Shown here: positions 39,978 to 49,042 of the stretch, piece after piece | Numbering within the stretch: the stretch's first letter is position 1 | Layout of the letters: every line of letters begins with the position of its first letter | Source of the DNA: JACDAN01 sp963721345 | Lineage (GTDB): Bacteria; Actinomycetota; Thermoleophilia; Gaiellales; Gaiellaceae | DNA length: 64,000 bases | Assembly: GCA_963721345.1 (NCBI GenBank) | Contig: CAVRIT010000001.1 | Location: forward strand, 992,001 to 1,056,000 | Direction: 5' to 3' | Notes under the pieces: model-generated | Databases searched by the model: none | What the model saw: only the letters and a program-made list of their open reading frames with translations | What the model was told of the DNA's origin: nothing | Program-made: the position numbers and the translations under genes

Positions 39978-40526
39978 TTGTCTGAGAGGCCGCAGCTCAA
40001 GCGAGATGTTCTGCCGATCCCCGACATAACGCCCGTCGGGTTGACGACCTACGACGCGAAGGACCCGGCGACGTCGTTCCCGCCGATCGAGCCGTTGCGC
40101 CCGCCCGAGGGGGCGCCGAACGTGCTCGTGATCCTGCTCGACGACGTCGGCTTCGCCGCGTCGAGCGCTTTCGGTGGGCCGTGCGCGACACCGAACGCAG
40201 AGCGACTCGCGACGACCGGGCTCAAGTACAACCGGTTCCACACGACCGCGCTCTGCTCTCCCACCCGCCAGGCGCTTCTGACCGGGCGCAACCACCACTC
40301 GGTCGGGATGGGCGGGATCACCGAGATCGCAACCTCGGCGCCGGGCTACAGCTCGCTTCGACCGAACACGTGCGCGCCCCTGGCCGAGACGCTGAAGCTG
40401 AATGGCTACTCGCGCCGAAGACGTCTCCGAGACGGCGCCGTGATGGCCTCCTCCGTACGGCTGCTATGGGCTGTCTCGGCTCGAACGGGGACACGAAGGT
40501 GCGCTCCTCCAAGCGTGAGCAGTTGA
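39978..40526 (+). pseudogene. Arylsulfatase, truncated after about 145 residues
   Basis: TTG at 39978 has a GGAGG ribosome-binding site six bases upstream. The N-terminus LSERPQLKRDVLPIPDITPVGLTTYDAKDPATSFPPIEPLRPPEGAPNVLVILLDDVGFAASSAFGG and the formylglycine site TTALCSPTRQALLTGRNHHS (Cys in CxPxR) are intact. Homology stops at TLKLNGYS near 40412. A normal protein would have several hundred more residues; the frame then runs through unrelated bases to a stop at 40526. The rest is absent from the window, so it is a deletion remnant and not a frameshift. Confidence 0.85.
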
Positions 40527-40630
40527 CATTCGCGCGCTTGGGTTGGAAGATCAGCGACGGTAGGCGGAGCCCTCGTGATCGGGGTCGACACCTTGACCTC
40601 GCCCTCCATGCGCATGCGTAACGCACGCCG

Positions 40631-41873
40631 ATGGGAGGAAGTCCGACGGCTCGTCACCGCAAGATGCTCGTCGCGATCGTCCGAGATCGTCAGTTCGGCT
40701 GGGCGACGAGGCTCGTAAGAGCAACAGCGCTCGGCCTCCTGGTCTGCGCGACGATCGCCCTGCCGACGGCCGGCGGGAGCGGAACTCGGTACATCGGCGG
40801 CGGGTGATCTCCGGAACGGTTTACACCTGGGGCGGCGGTGGCAGCTTCGCCGCCCTGACGCCCAAGGCTGTGAACCTCCCGGGCGGCGTGTCCGCCGTAG
40901 CGGTTTCCGCAGGGTTACGACACGAGTTACGCACTCGGATCCGACGGCAGCGTCTACGCGTGGGGCGCGGCTGGGTCAGCTCGGCAACGGAACCACGACC
41001 AACTCCAACGTTCCCGTGAAGGTGAGCCTCCCCGACGGCGTAGCCGCCGTGGCCATTTCCGGTGGCTACAGGACTGCGCTCGCAGTCGGATCCGACGGCA
41101 ATGTCTACAGCTGGGGCGACAATTCCTCGGGCCAGCTCGGCAATGGCACGACGACAGCAGCCACGTTTCCGCAGAAGGTATCCCTGCCGGACGGAGTGGC
41201 CGCCACCGCCGTGTCCGAGGGGTACTTGACGCAGTCTCGCCGTCGGCTCGGACGGCAACGTCTACGCGTGGGGCAACGGCTCCGCGGGCCAGCTCGGCAA
41301 CGGCGCCTCGCGTGAGTTCCAACGTGCCGGTGAAGGTCAGCCTGCCCGCCGGTGCAGCCGCGACCGCGGTGTCGGTGGGCTCCGATACGAGCCTTGCGCT
41401 CGGCTCGGACGGCGACTTCCACGCCTGGGGAGCAAATGGCGGCAAGTTCGGCGACGGCACGAGTACCGGTTCGAATGTGCCGGTGAAGATCAGTCTGCCC
41501 GGCGACGTGGCTGCCACCTCCGTGTCCGTGGGCGCCGAGACAACCCTGATTGTGGGTTCAGACGGAAACATCTACGCGTCGGGGAGGAATTCTTCCGGCG
41601 AATTCGGTAACGGCACCACAACAAGCTCCAACGTTCCTGTGAAGGTGACGCTGCCCGGAGGCGTAGCCGCTACCGCCGTCTCCGAGAACACGTGCGAACT
41701 CATTTTGTGTGGTGCGATCTTCTTCTTCCTGGTACGAGCATGTCCGTCGGCTCTGACGGCAACGTCTACGGGTCGGGCGACAACTCTCTCGGCCAGCTAG
41801 GTATCGGCACCCAGGGCAGACTCACTCGTCCCGGTGAGGCGAATCTTCCCGACGGGTCAGCGCCTTCGCTGTG
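40631..41873 (+). pseudogene. RCC1-repeat N-terminal part of a large secreted protein (several frameshifts)
   Basis: ATG at 40631 opens MGGSPTARHRKMLVAIVRDRQFGWATRLVRATALGLLVCATIALPTAGG, a signal-peptide-like start, ending at TGA 40805. In other frames the following bases read as tandem RCC1 repeats: VYTWGGGGSF, LAVGSDGNVYSWGDNSSGQLGNGTTT, FPQKVSLPDGVAATAVS, LALGSDGDFHAWGANGGKFGDGTSTGSNVPVKISLPGDVAATSVS and SVGSDGNVYGSGDNSLGQLG. The frame changes near 40800, 40910, 41230, 41300, 41720 and 41810-41870. RCC1 propellers are about seven such repeats. It should join the frame that starts at 41834. Either decayed or badly assembled. Confidence 0.75.
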
Positions 41874-44800
41874 TCCGTGAACGGCGGTTCGACCTTGGCG
41901 ATCGCCGGTTGCCCGGTGCTGGCCTGCACTTCACCGTCGCCGATCCGCCGCTTGCTGCGCTCGCCGGGACCCAGTACAACGCGATCTTTCGCGCCCCGGG
42001 CGCAGCCGACTACGAGCTGGTCGGAGCCCCAGCATGGCTCGCAGTCACGCCCACCGGCGCCGTCACCGGCACGCCGCCCGCAGGAACGGGCTCGTTCACC
42101 TACAGCCTCAGAGCGACGACCATGACCGGCAGTGCAACCGTTGGACCGTTCACGGTCGCGGTGCACGCGGCGGCGACGGTGTCCGGCACGGTCGAACGCC
42201 CCGATGGAACTCCCCTCGCCGACGCGCTTGTCCAGGATTGCGCGAGCGTCACCGGCTGGCAATGCCGGCGGACGCTGACATCGTCGGACGGCACCTTTAG
42301 CCTCGACGCCCCCGTCGCGGCCTCGATCGTGCTCGCGGCGTTCCCTCCGGCTGGCTCCGGCCTCTTCACCGCTTCGAGGGGCCCGCTCACGGTTCCGGTG
42401 GACGGCCTCCAGGCCGTGAGGATCGTCGTCGGTGCTGCTCAAGCCCAGGAGCTTCCCTCCGGGCTGCGCATCAACGGGCAGTCCACGACGCCAAGGCTGC
42501 TCTGGACCCGCTCTTCCAGCGCAACGCTCACCGGATGCGAACACGGCCTGGCCGTCGTCTCGGTGATCGGGGTCAATCGCGTTGACGGAAAGCCGTTCCT
42601 CAACGTCACTCCGCTGACGGAGACGCCCCCTGGGTCGGGAGCCTACGTCGGGACGATTCCGCCGCTGGCACCGAACAACGGACCAGTCCGAATCGAGAGC
42701 TCCGTCATGTGCCCGCCACAAAGCCCGCTGCTTCCGAACACAGGGCCGGCCACGGGCGGAAACACGATCGACATCACGGGATCAGGATTCACAGGAGCGA
42801 GCGGCGTTCGCTTCGGCGGTGCGGCTGCGACCTTCACCGTGCAAGCCGACGACCTGATCGAGGCAGTGGTACCGCCCGGGACGGGCACCGTGCCCGTCAC
42901 CGTCGCGGTCGGAGCGTCGATCCACCCCGTCGACGACTACACCTACGTCGCGATCACGTCGATCTCTCCGGCGAACGGTCCACCCGGTGGGGGGACCGTG
43001 GTCGAGATCAGAGGAACAGGGCTGGCATCAGCGACGCGGGTGGCGTTCGGAGAAAACGCCGCGGACTTCGTCCAGGTAACCGACAGCGAGATCCACGCAG
43101 TGAGCCCACCCGGGTCAGGGACTCGAGACATCACGGTCACGACTGCCTACGGGGGAACCACCCCGATCACGCCGGCGGCCCGGTTCACCTACCTGATGAC
43201 GGCAACATTGCGCGCCAGCGACTTCGACGGACTTCCTCGACTGACGATCCCGCAAGACGCCCGAACAGCCGTCTTGGTTCCTGCGGTCGCGGCCACGTTC
43301 AGGCTCGTGCTGGCGTACGCCAAAGACTGGTTGCTGCCTGTGATCGCGGCAGGCACGGCCGCTTGGCGGGCGGCGATTCTCGCTATCGGCCCCACCTGCG
43401 AGATCAGACGTGCGGCGCTGAAGGACTTGTTTTCCTTGGGCATTCTGGGAGGCGCCCTCAAGCTTCTTCCAGGAACCTCTGCTCGGCTCTCCGACGACGC
43501 GCTCGAGATGATCCTCGGCGCTTCGGGGCCGGTCTTGGTCGACTCAACGATCTTCGTCGTTGGATCGACGGCCGTGTTCGCGCTGAATTGGCTGATCGAC
43601 AAAGCCGTCGATGCCGTCCTCGCGACATGTTCAGGAGCGCCGGGATTCGACTCGAGCCCTGTGTTCAACGGCTTGATCGATCCGAGCGGCACCGTCGTCG
43701 ATCGCAACGGCAACCTGATCGTCGGTGCCACCGCGACGATCCTGCGGTCGGACTCCGCAGCGGGCCCGTTCGCTCCGGTCTCCGCCACATCGCCAGGGAT
43801 CTCGCCGCACATCAATCCGCAGACGACCGGGTCCAACGGGATGTTCCAATGGGATGTCGCGGCCGGGTTCTACGAGGTGGAGGCATCCAAGCCGGGATGC
43901 ACCGACCCCGGCAATGCAGGCAGTCCGACATCGACGATCGGGCCCCTCCCGGTGCCTCCGCCCCAGCTCGGGCTGGTGATCACGCTGGCCTGCCCGGATG
44001 AGCCGCCTCCGCCCGTGCCGTCCGTGACGAGCCTGAGCGTGGGCACCGGGCCGCCGGCGGGGGGAACTCCAGCAACGATCCTGGGCAGCGGTTTCACGCC
44101 GTCGAGCACGGTGACATTCGGGCAGACGTCCGCGCCCGCCACGTTCCTCTCGTCCGAAATGCTCATGGTCGTATCGCCACCGGGCGCGGGCCTCGTGCAC
44201 GTGGTCGTCCACAACCCCGGCGCGAGCAGTTCCACCTCGACGGCTGACCAGTTCTTCTACGGCTCGCCGCCCACCGTCGGCGCGCTCAGTGTGGATCGCG
44301 GCCCTGCCACCGGAGGAACGTCGGTCACGGTGACGGGGACAGGATTCACGGGAGCCACGCACGTTGCGTTCGGCGGGCTTCCTGCGAGTTCGTTCTCCGT
44401 GTTGTCCGACACCGAGATCCAGGCGAGCGCACCGGCACGGCCCGTCGGTGTGGCGCACCTCCTTGTCTTGACGCCCGCCGGAGCCAGCGCGGAGACTTCA
44501 GCTGACCAGTTCACCTACGAGCTGGCTAGCCAGGCGATTGGTTTTGCATCGCTGACGGACAAGACGTACGGCGATCCTGACTTCACCGTCTCGGCCACGG
44601 CTTCGTCAGGGCTGCCGGTCACGTTCGGACGTAGCGGTGACTGCACCCTGAGCCTGATCACGGTGCACATCACCGGCGCCGGCTCCTGCACGATCACCGC
44701 CTCGCAAGCGGGGAACTCGACCTACGGCCCTGCGAACGACCTGAGTCGTACGTTCGTGATCGCAAAGGCGCCGCAGACGATCACTTTCGGAGCTCTCGCG

Positions 44801-45238
44801 AACAAGACGTACGGTGACGCCGACTTCGTCGTCAGCGCAACCGCGACGTCGGGACTTGCGGTTTCCTTCGCTGCAAGCGGCAGCTGCACCGTCAATGCCG
44901 CGACGGTGCACCTCACGGGCGCCGGTTCCTGCACGGTGAGTGCGTCACAGGCGGGCGACGCGAACTACAACGCCGCACCGCTGGTCTCCCGGACATTTCC
45001 GATTGCGCGGAAGCCTGGGCCGCCGGCGACCTGCAAGGTGCCGAATGTCGTCGGAAAGCGTCTCGGAGCCGCCAAGTCCTCGCTCAAGCGTGCCCGCTGC
45101 GGCACCGGCAAGGTCACCTACGCGTACTCGCGCCGGCGTAAGCGCGGATTCGTCGTGTCCCAGAGCCGTCGACCCGGAAAGATCCTGCCGGCCACCACAA
45201 AGGTCAGCCTCGTCGTCAGCCGAGGGCGCAAGCGGTGA
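41834..45238 (+). CDS. Secreted IPT/TIG-MBG-PASTA multidomain protein (C-terminal part of the RCC1 gene)
   Basis: An open frame of 1134 residues. Residues about 35-110 form an Ig-like He_PIG domain (PAWLAVTPTGAVTGTPPAGTGSFTYSL), 115-200 a carboxypeptidase-regulatory-like domain and 305-455 two IPT/TIG domains (PNTGPATGGNTIDITGSGFTGASGVRFGGAAATF). Residues 730-900 hold two further IPT domains and 905-1065 two MBG-like repeats (ITFGALANKTYGDADFVVSATATSGL). Residues 1070-1134 are a PASTA-like domain (CKVPNVVGKRLGAAKSSLKRARCGTGKV). All are extracellular binding or stalk modules. The true start is upstream in the frameshifted part. Function unknown; surface adhesion or polymer binding is a guess. 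Confidence 0.8.
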   Translation: MRRIFPTGQRLRCVRERRFDLGDRRLPGAGLHFTVADPPLAALAGTQYNAIFRAPGAADYELVGAPAWLAVTPTGAVTGTPPAGTGSFTYSLRATTMTGSATVGPFTVAVHAAATVSGTVERPDGTPLADALVQDCASVTGWQCRRTLTSSDGTFSLDAPVAASIVLAAFPPAGSGLFTASRGPLTVPVDGLQAVRIVVGAAQAQELPSGLRINGQSTTPRLLWTRSSSATLTGCEHGLAVVSVIGVNRVDGKPFLNVTPLTETPPGSGAYVGTIPPLAPNNGPVRIESSVMCPPQSPLLPNTGPATGGNTIDITGSGFTGASGVRFGGAAATFTVQADDLIEAVVPPGTGTVPVTVAVGASIHPVDDYTYVAITSISPANGPPGGGTVVEIRGTGLASATRVAFGENAADFVQVTDSEIHAVSPPGSGTRDITVTTAYGGTTPITPAARFTYLMTATLRASDFDGLPRLTIPQDARTAVLVPAVAATFRLVLAYAKDWLLPVIAAGTAAWRAAILAIGPTCEIRRAALKDLFSLGILGGALKLLPGTSARLSDDALEMILGASGPVLVDSTIFVVGSTAVFALNWLIDKAVDAVLATCSGAPGFDSSPVFNGLIDPSGTVVDRNGNLIVGATATILRSDSAAGPFAPVSATSPGISPHINPQTTGSNGMFQWDVAAGFYEVEASKPGCTDPGNAGSPTSTIGPLPVPPPQLGLVITLACPDEPPPPVPSVTSLSVGTGPPAGGTPATILGSGFTPSSTVTFGQTSAPATFLSSEMLMVVSPPGAGLVHVVVHNPGASSSTSTADQFFYGSPPTVGALSVDRGPATGGTSVTVTGTGFTGATHVAFGGLPASSFSVLSDTEIQASAPARPVGVAHLLVLTPAGASAETSADQFTYELASQAIGFASLTDKTYGDPDFTVSATASSGLPVTFGRSGDCTLSLITVHITGAGSCTITASQAGNSTYGPANDLSRTFVIAKAPQTITFGALANKTYGDADFVVSATATSGLAVSFAASGSCTVNAATVHLTGAGSCTVSASQAGDANYNAAPLVSRTFPIARKPGPPATCKVPNVVGKRLGAAKSSLKRARCGTGKVTYAYSRRRKRGFVVSQSRRPGKILPATTKVSLVVSRGRKR

Positions 45239-45266
45239 CCACTCCGGTGAGTGCGCACGGATTCGC

Positions 45267-45746
45267 TCACGACAGCCTGAACGTGAACGCCGCCAAGGTT
45301 CCCGCGACCTGCGGACCCGGCCGGTAGCACTTCCCTGTCGTCATTTTCAGCGTGATGCGCACCCCACTGCCTCGTTGCTTCCAATCCCAACTGACAGCGG
45401 CAGGGCCGCGGTGCTCACACGCGACGAGAAAGGAGATGCCGAGGCCGCGAAGGACCTTGATGCCATACACGCGCAAGCTGATCGCTCGTGGCCGCGACGA
45501 GGTGAGCGTGAGGTTGTGCGTCGCAGTCTGCCCAGGACGTTGCGGCCAGCGAAGCCGGTAGGTTCGATTGGAGCCCGATGAGCCGCCGGTCGAGCCAGGC
45601 CGTGCGGTCGCCAGGTCGTCGCGCGTCGGCGCGCCGCTCGCAGCGAGGGTTACCGAAGCAGCAAGGATCGCAGCGCCCGCCCCTGCGGTGATGCGGCGAA
45701 CGCGTACATGCCACGGCGACGACGCGCCTGCCCAAAGCCGCTCCAT
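45267..45746 (-). CDS. Small secreted protein of unknown function
   Basis: ATG at 45746 has GAGGAG six bases upstream and gives MERLWAGASSPWHVRVRRITAGAGAAILAASVTLAASGAPTRDD, an Arg-rich n-region and a signal peptide. The mature part (about 120 residues) holds THNLTLTSSRPRAISLRVYGIKVLRGLGISFLVACEHRGPAAVSWDWKQRGSGVRITLKMTTGKCYRPGPQVAGTLAAFTFRL, beta-rich with two Cys. It reads toward the multidomain protein gene, ending 28 bp from it. The family is not recognised. Confidence 0.7.
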   Translation of the reverse strand: MERLWAGASSPWHVRVRRITAGAGAAILAASVTLAASGAPTRDDLATARPGSTGGSSGSNRTYRLRWPQRPGQTATHNLTLTSSRPRAISLRVYGIKVLRGLGISFLVACEHRGPAAVSWDWKQRGSGVRITLKMTTGKCYRPGPQVAGTLAAFTFRLS

Positions 45747-45909
45747 ATCTGTCTCCTCTCGGTGCCGGGTTTGCCGACGAGGAGCACGAATGTTCCTCGT
45801 CTGCACCAGAGCCCGTGCCCCGAGACCGGAGATCGCTCTGCGGCACCGCGCGGGGTCTAACGCGCGCTTATCCTCGCACAGGCGTGGCGACAAGCCAACG
45901 CTGCTCCCG

Positions 45910-45915
45910 TACATT
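45910..45915 (+). promoter_or_regulatory. -10 hexamer TACATT for the SRPBCC gene
   Basis: TACATT plus six bases precede the GTG at 45922; no ribosome-binding sequence is present. Confidence 0.55.
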
Positions 45916-45921
45916 TCTCCT

Positions 45922-46347
45922 GTGCTCGGGAAGCCGATCGTCTGGCATGTCTCGCTCTCGAGCTCCGCGGACGACGTGTTCGAGCTCGTCGACACCGACG
46001 CCGGCCGCGAGCGGTTCTGGGCTCTGCGGTCACGCGAGGTAGACGGCGGCTTCGAGCTCGCGTTTCCGGGCGGGCTGGAGAGTCGGGTCGAAGTGATCGA
46101 CCGTCGGCCGCCGGAACGACTTGCCATCCGCTACTTCGGTTCCAAGGCCGAGCTCGAGGTCACGCCCCAGGACGAGGGTTGCGTCCTGACCGTCACCTGC
46201 CGCTGCGACGACGAGGAAGCCTGGCTGGAGTTCTATGCAGGCTGGGTGAGCTGGCTCCTGACGTTGAAGGCGGCAGCCGACTTCAACGTCGACCTCCGCA
46301 ACAACACACCAGGCCGAACCTGGGACGAGCGGTTCGTGGACCCCTGA
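45922..46347 (+). CDS. SRPBCC/START-domain (AHSA1-like) protein
   Basis: GTG at 45922 gives VLGKPIVWHVSLSSSADDVFELVDTDAGRERFWALRSREVDGGFELAFPGGLESRVEVIDRRPPERLAIRYFGSKAELEVTPQDEGCVLTVTC, the helix-grip fold of the SRPBCC superfamily. It ends EEAWLEFYAGWVSWLLTLKAAADFNVDLRNNTPGRTWDERFVDP. It has 141 residues. Ligand unknown. The frame extends upstream, but the leaderless promoter fixes the start. Confidence 0.85.
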   Translation: MLGKPIVWHVSLSSSADDVFELVDTDAGRERFWALRSREVDGGFELAFPGGLESRVEVIDRRPPERLAIRYFGSKAELEVTPQDEGCVLTVTCRCDDEEAWLEFYAGWVSWLLTLKAAADFNVDLRNNTPGRTWDERFVDP

Positions 46348-46442
46348 AGCTCCCTTGGAGCGCACGGCGTGCGCATGAAGCTTGCGGATTGTCCGCAGCG
46401 ACGTTCAGTGCTGGCCACGATCGTCCGCAGCAAGTGCCCACC

Positions 46443-46448
46443 TACTCT
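46443..46448 (+). promoter_or_regulatory. -10 hexamer TACTCT for the 46455 gene
   Basis: TACTCT plus six bases precede the ATG at 46455. Confidence 0.5.
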
Positions 46449-46454
46449 CGGACT

Positions 46455-47087
46455 ATGAAGACGACCTACGCCGTCAAGTGGCGCGAACCCGACGGGCAGA
46501 CCTATCTGGGACGCCTGGCGCTGGGCGCGCGAACGCTCCGCCTCGATGGGCGCCAGCCAGATGGGCCCGCCGGCAATCGGCAGATCGGCTACGACGAGAT
46601 CCTGGGTCTCCGCGTCGGCACTCGCGGCGCCGATCGCCTTGATGGCCAGCCGGCGCTTGTCGTCGAGCGGGCAGACGGCCGGTACCTCGTCACGAGCGCG
46701 GGGATCGGCGCCGGCGTCGTCCAGGAGCTCGTGGACCGCCTCGCCGGCCTTCGCGGATCCGCGCCACGGCGTTCGACCGTGGTCGTACCCCTGAAAACGG
46801 GCGCACTGGACGGCGTGCGTGAGCTGGTCAGGCGCGGTCCGCCATTCGACCCGACCGACACGGCGCTCACTCGACACGAGCTCCTGCTGACCGAGCAGGA
46901 GGCGATCTTCGTCTTCGAGACTCAGTCCGCTGAGGGTCTGGCGGCATTGCTGGCCCAGCTCGACCTCTGGGCGGCTGCGGTCGCCTGGCGCGACTTCGTC
47001 GCCGGCCCGCCCCGCCTGGCTTCAGTCGCCTACACCTGGGAGCGCCCCGAGCCGCGCATCGTCCCCGCCGTCGGCCTCGGCCTCTAG
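46455..47087 (+). CDS. Hypothetical protein
   Basis: A 210-residue soluble protein, MKTTYAVKWREPDGQTYLGRLALGARTLRLDGRQPDGPAGNRQIGYDEILGLRVGTRGADRLDGQPALVVERADGRYLVTSAGIGAGVVQELVDRLAGL. The first 100 residues have the strand pattern of a PH-like barrel (a 'GYDEILGLRVG' edge strand and a closing helix). The rest is not recognised. It is separate from the SRPBCC gene by 107 bp and has its own leaderless promoter. Confidence 0.7.
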   Translation: MKTTYAVKWREPDGQTYLGRLALGARTLRLDGRQPDGPAGNRQIGYDEILGLRVGTRGADRLDGQPALVVERADGRYLVTSAGIGAGVVQELVDRLAGLRGSAPRRSTVVVPLKTGALDGVRELVRRGPPFDPTDTALTRHELLLTEQEAIFVFETQSAEGLAALLAQLDLWAAAVAWRDFVAGPPRLASVAYTWERPEPRIVPAVGLGL

Positions 47088-47212
47088 ACGCCTTTCCGGT
47101 TACACGACAGACCTGCGGAAAACCCGCAGCAAGTTTGCGAGCGGCCCCCGATGGGTGGCCGCCGTACTCGCCCTACGTTGAAGTCACGAAACACGATGCA
47201 AGGAGGCACGAG

Positions 47213-47881
47213 ATGAGAAAGCCATTCCAGATCGGTGGCGTGATCGCCGGGGCAGTGCTGATCGCATTCGGCATCGCAGCGATCTACATGGGCGTCGACG
47301 GCCGCACGACGGTTCGCGACAGCATCAAGCAGGAGCAGATCGTCTTCGGCGCCGCCGACGACCCCGCGGTTGCGAAGCATGCAGCCCAGTGGGCCGGCGA
47401 GCCGGTCACGAACGGGACCCAGGCACGCGCGTTCGCGCTGGTCATCCGCGAGCACGCCCTCGAGGCGTCCGGCGGCCTGACGTACGCGCAGATGGGACGG
47501 TTCGTCTCCGCTGACAACCCGAAGAACTTGGCCGGAACCAGTGACGAGTCGGCAGCCCTGAAGGACGAGACCGGGAGCCCGGTGCCGAACACGGCCCGCA
47601 ATACCTGGGTCACGGCCACGGGCCTCTCGACCGCGTTGAACATGAGCTACATGGCCGAGCAGATGGCTCTGTTCGGGATCGTCGTCGGAATCGCGCTCCT
47701 CTTGGCCGGCATCGGCTTCATCGTCGCTGACACTCGGTGGCGCGCTTCGCCGCCGCGAGTTGGCACCCGAAGCGGCTACGGCTGCGAGCACGGTCAAGCC
47801 ACGACCGGCAGTCGCAATCAGCTAGAGCCCGTCTCGTGCCCCGATCCGAGGGCGGCTCCGGCCGCCCTCGGCATCACTTAG
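47213..47881 (+). CDS. Membrane protein of unknown function
   Basis: ATG at 47213 has AAGGAGG eight bases upstream. The 222-residue protein has an N-terminal helix (IGGVIAGAVLIAFGIAAIYMGVDG) and a second helix at about 144-168 (ALFGIVVGIALLLAGIGFIVAD), with about 115 extracytoplasmic residues between them (TTVRDSIKQEQIVFGAADDPAVAKHAAQWAGEPVTNGTQARAFALVIREHALEASGGLTYAQMGRFV). The tail after 170 is low-complexity. It precedes the copper oxidase by 15 bp and may be in one operon with it. Confidence 0.75.
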   Translation: MRKPFQIGGVIAGAVLIAFGIAAIYMGVDGRTTVRDSIKQEQIVFGAADDPAVAKHAAQWAGEPVTNGTQARAFALVIREHALEASGGLTYAQMGRFVSADNPKNLAGTSDESAALKDETGSPVPNTARNTWVTATGLSTALNMSYMAEQMALFGIVVGIALLLAGIGFIVADTRWRASPPRVGTRSGYGCEHGQATTGSRNQLEPVSCPDPRAAPAALGIT

Positions 47882-47896
47882 AGGAGAGCAACGCCA

Positions 47897-49039
47897 ATGG
47901 CCTCATATTCCACCCCCCAGTACCACGCCCCTCGCGCTCCCGAGACCAATCTGGGCGCCTTTTGGATGGTGGCCACAGTGCTGCTCGGCTTGATGGTGGC
48001 CGTCGTCGGGTTCTTCGCACTTCTCATGTGGGTCGACGCGCGCGAGTCCCGCGACGCCGCCGCGGCGACACCCCCGGCCGTTGAAGCCCACGCCGACCAC
48101 AACACGGCGCAGCCGCTGGCGAGCTTCGCCGGCGTCGTGCCGCAGAACGCGACCGAGCTCGCCGCTGCGCACCAGGCGACCGACGCGACGCTTCCGCCCG
48201 TCTCCGCGGGTGACCTCGTCAAGGTGCAGATGACGCTCAAGGACATGACCGTCGAGATCGCGCCGGGCGTGAAATACAACACCTGGGCCTTCGACGGTCA
48301 CGGCGCTCCCGGTCCTATCGTCCATGTCCGTGAAGGTCAGACGGTCGAGATGACGCTGAAGAACGGCAGCGCCATCCCGCACTCGATCGACTTCCACGCC
48401 GCTCGAATCGCGCCGGACGTGGCCTTCAAAGATGTCAAGCCGGGCGAGTCGTTCACGTTCCGCTTCAAAGCGGGAGATCCCGGTGTCTTCATGTACCACT
48501 GCGGCACCAAGCCGGTGCTCGCCCACATCGCCAACGGGATGTACGGCGCGATCGTGGTCGATCCGGCGCAGCCGCTTCCGAAGGTCGACAACGAGTACGT
48601 CCTCGTCGCCAGCGAGTGGTACTTGAACGGTGACGGAATCGCAAAACCAGCGTCGCTGGACATGGCCAAGGCCCGCGCGATGATGCCGGACTGGACGACC
48701 TTCAACGGCTACGCCAACCAGTACGTCAACCACCCGCTGACCGCCAAGCCCGGTGACACGACTCGCTTCTATGTCGTCGCGGCCGGCCCGACGCTCGACA
48801 CGAACTTCCACGTTGTCGGCGGGCTGCTCGACCGCGCCTGGGTCAACGCCGACCTGACTAACCCGCCGCAGAACGGCGTCCAGACGGTCGCCGTCCCGGC
48901 GGGCGGAGCCGGCGTCTTCGACGTCAAGCTCGACAAGGAGGGTCTCTATCCCTTTGTCAGCCACGCGTTCGCGCACGTCGACCTCGGCCAGGTGGGCTTG
49001 CTCAAGGTCGGCAACCCGACAGGGACGATGACGCACTAG
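47897..49039 (+). CDS. Two-domain copper oxidase, NirK-like
   Basis: A membrane-anchored (helix 22-46) cupredoxin pair of 380 residues. Domain 1 has the NirK-like IPHSIDFH (type-1 and type-2 His plus catalytic-type Asp) and MYHCGTKPVLAHIANGMYG (His, Cys, His, Met of the type-1 site). Domain 2 has NFHVVGGLLDRAWV and FVSHAFAHVDLGQVGLLKV. The type-2 ligand His is present, but the second catalytic His of classical NirK (in an IGGHGD context) is not where expected; NFHVVGG has a His nearby. It could be a nitrite reductase or another multicopper oxidase. GAGGAG lies upstream. Confidence 0.8.
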   Translation: MASYSTPQYHAPRAPETNLGAFWMVATVLLGLMVAVVGFFALLMWVDARESRDAAAATPPAVEAHADHNTAQPLASFAGVVPQNATELAAAHQATDATLPPVSAGDLVKVQMTLKDMTVEIAPGVKYNTWAFDGHGAPGPIVHVREGQTVEMTLKNGSAIPHSIDFHAARIAPDVAFKDVKPGESFTFRFKAGDPGVFMYHCGTKPVLAHIANGMYGAIVVDPAQPLPKVDNEYVLVASEWYLNGDGIAKPASLDMAKARAMMPDWTTFNGYANQYVNHPLTAKPGDTTRFYVVAAGPTLDTNFHVVGGLLDRAWVNADLTNPPQNGVQTVAVPAGGAGVFDVKLDKEGLYPFVSHAFAHVDLGQVGLLKVGNPTGTMTH

Positions 49040-49042
49040 CGC

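Noticed and set aside
40804..41800. Tandem DNA repeat or CRISPR-like array
   Set aside because: The periodicity is protein-level (RCC1 repeats of about 50 residues), with diverged DNA and no constant repeat or spacers.
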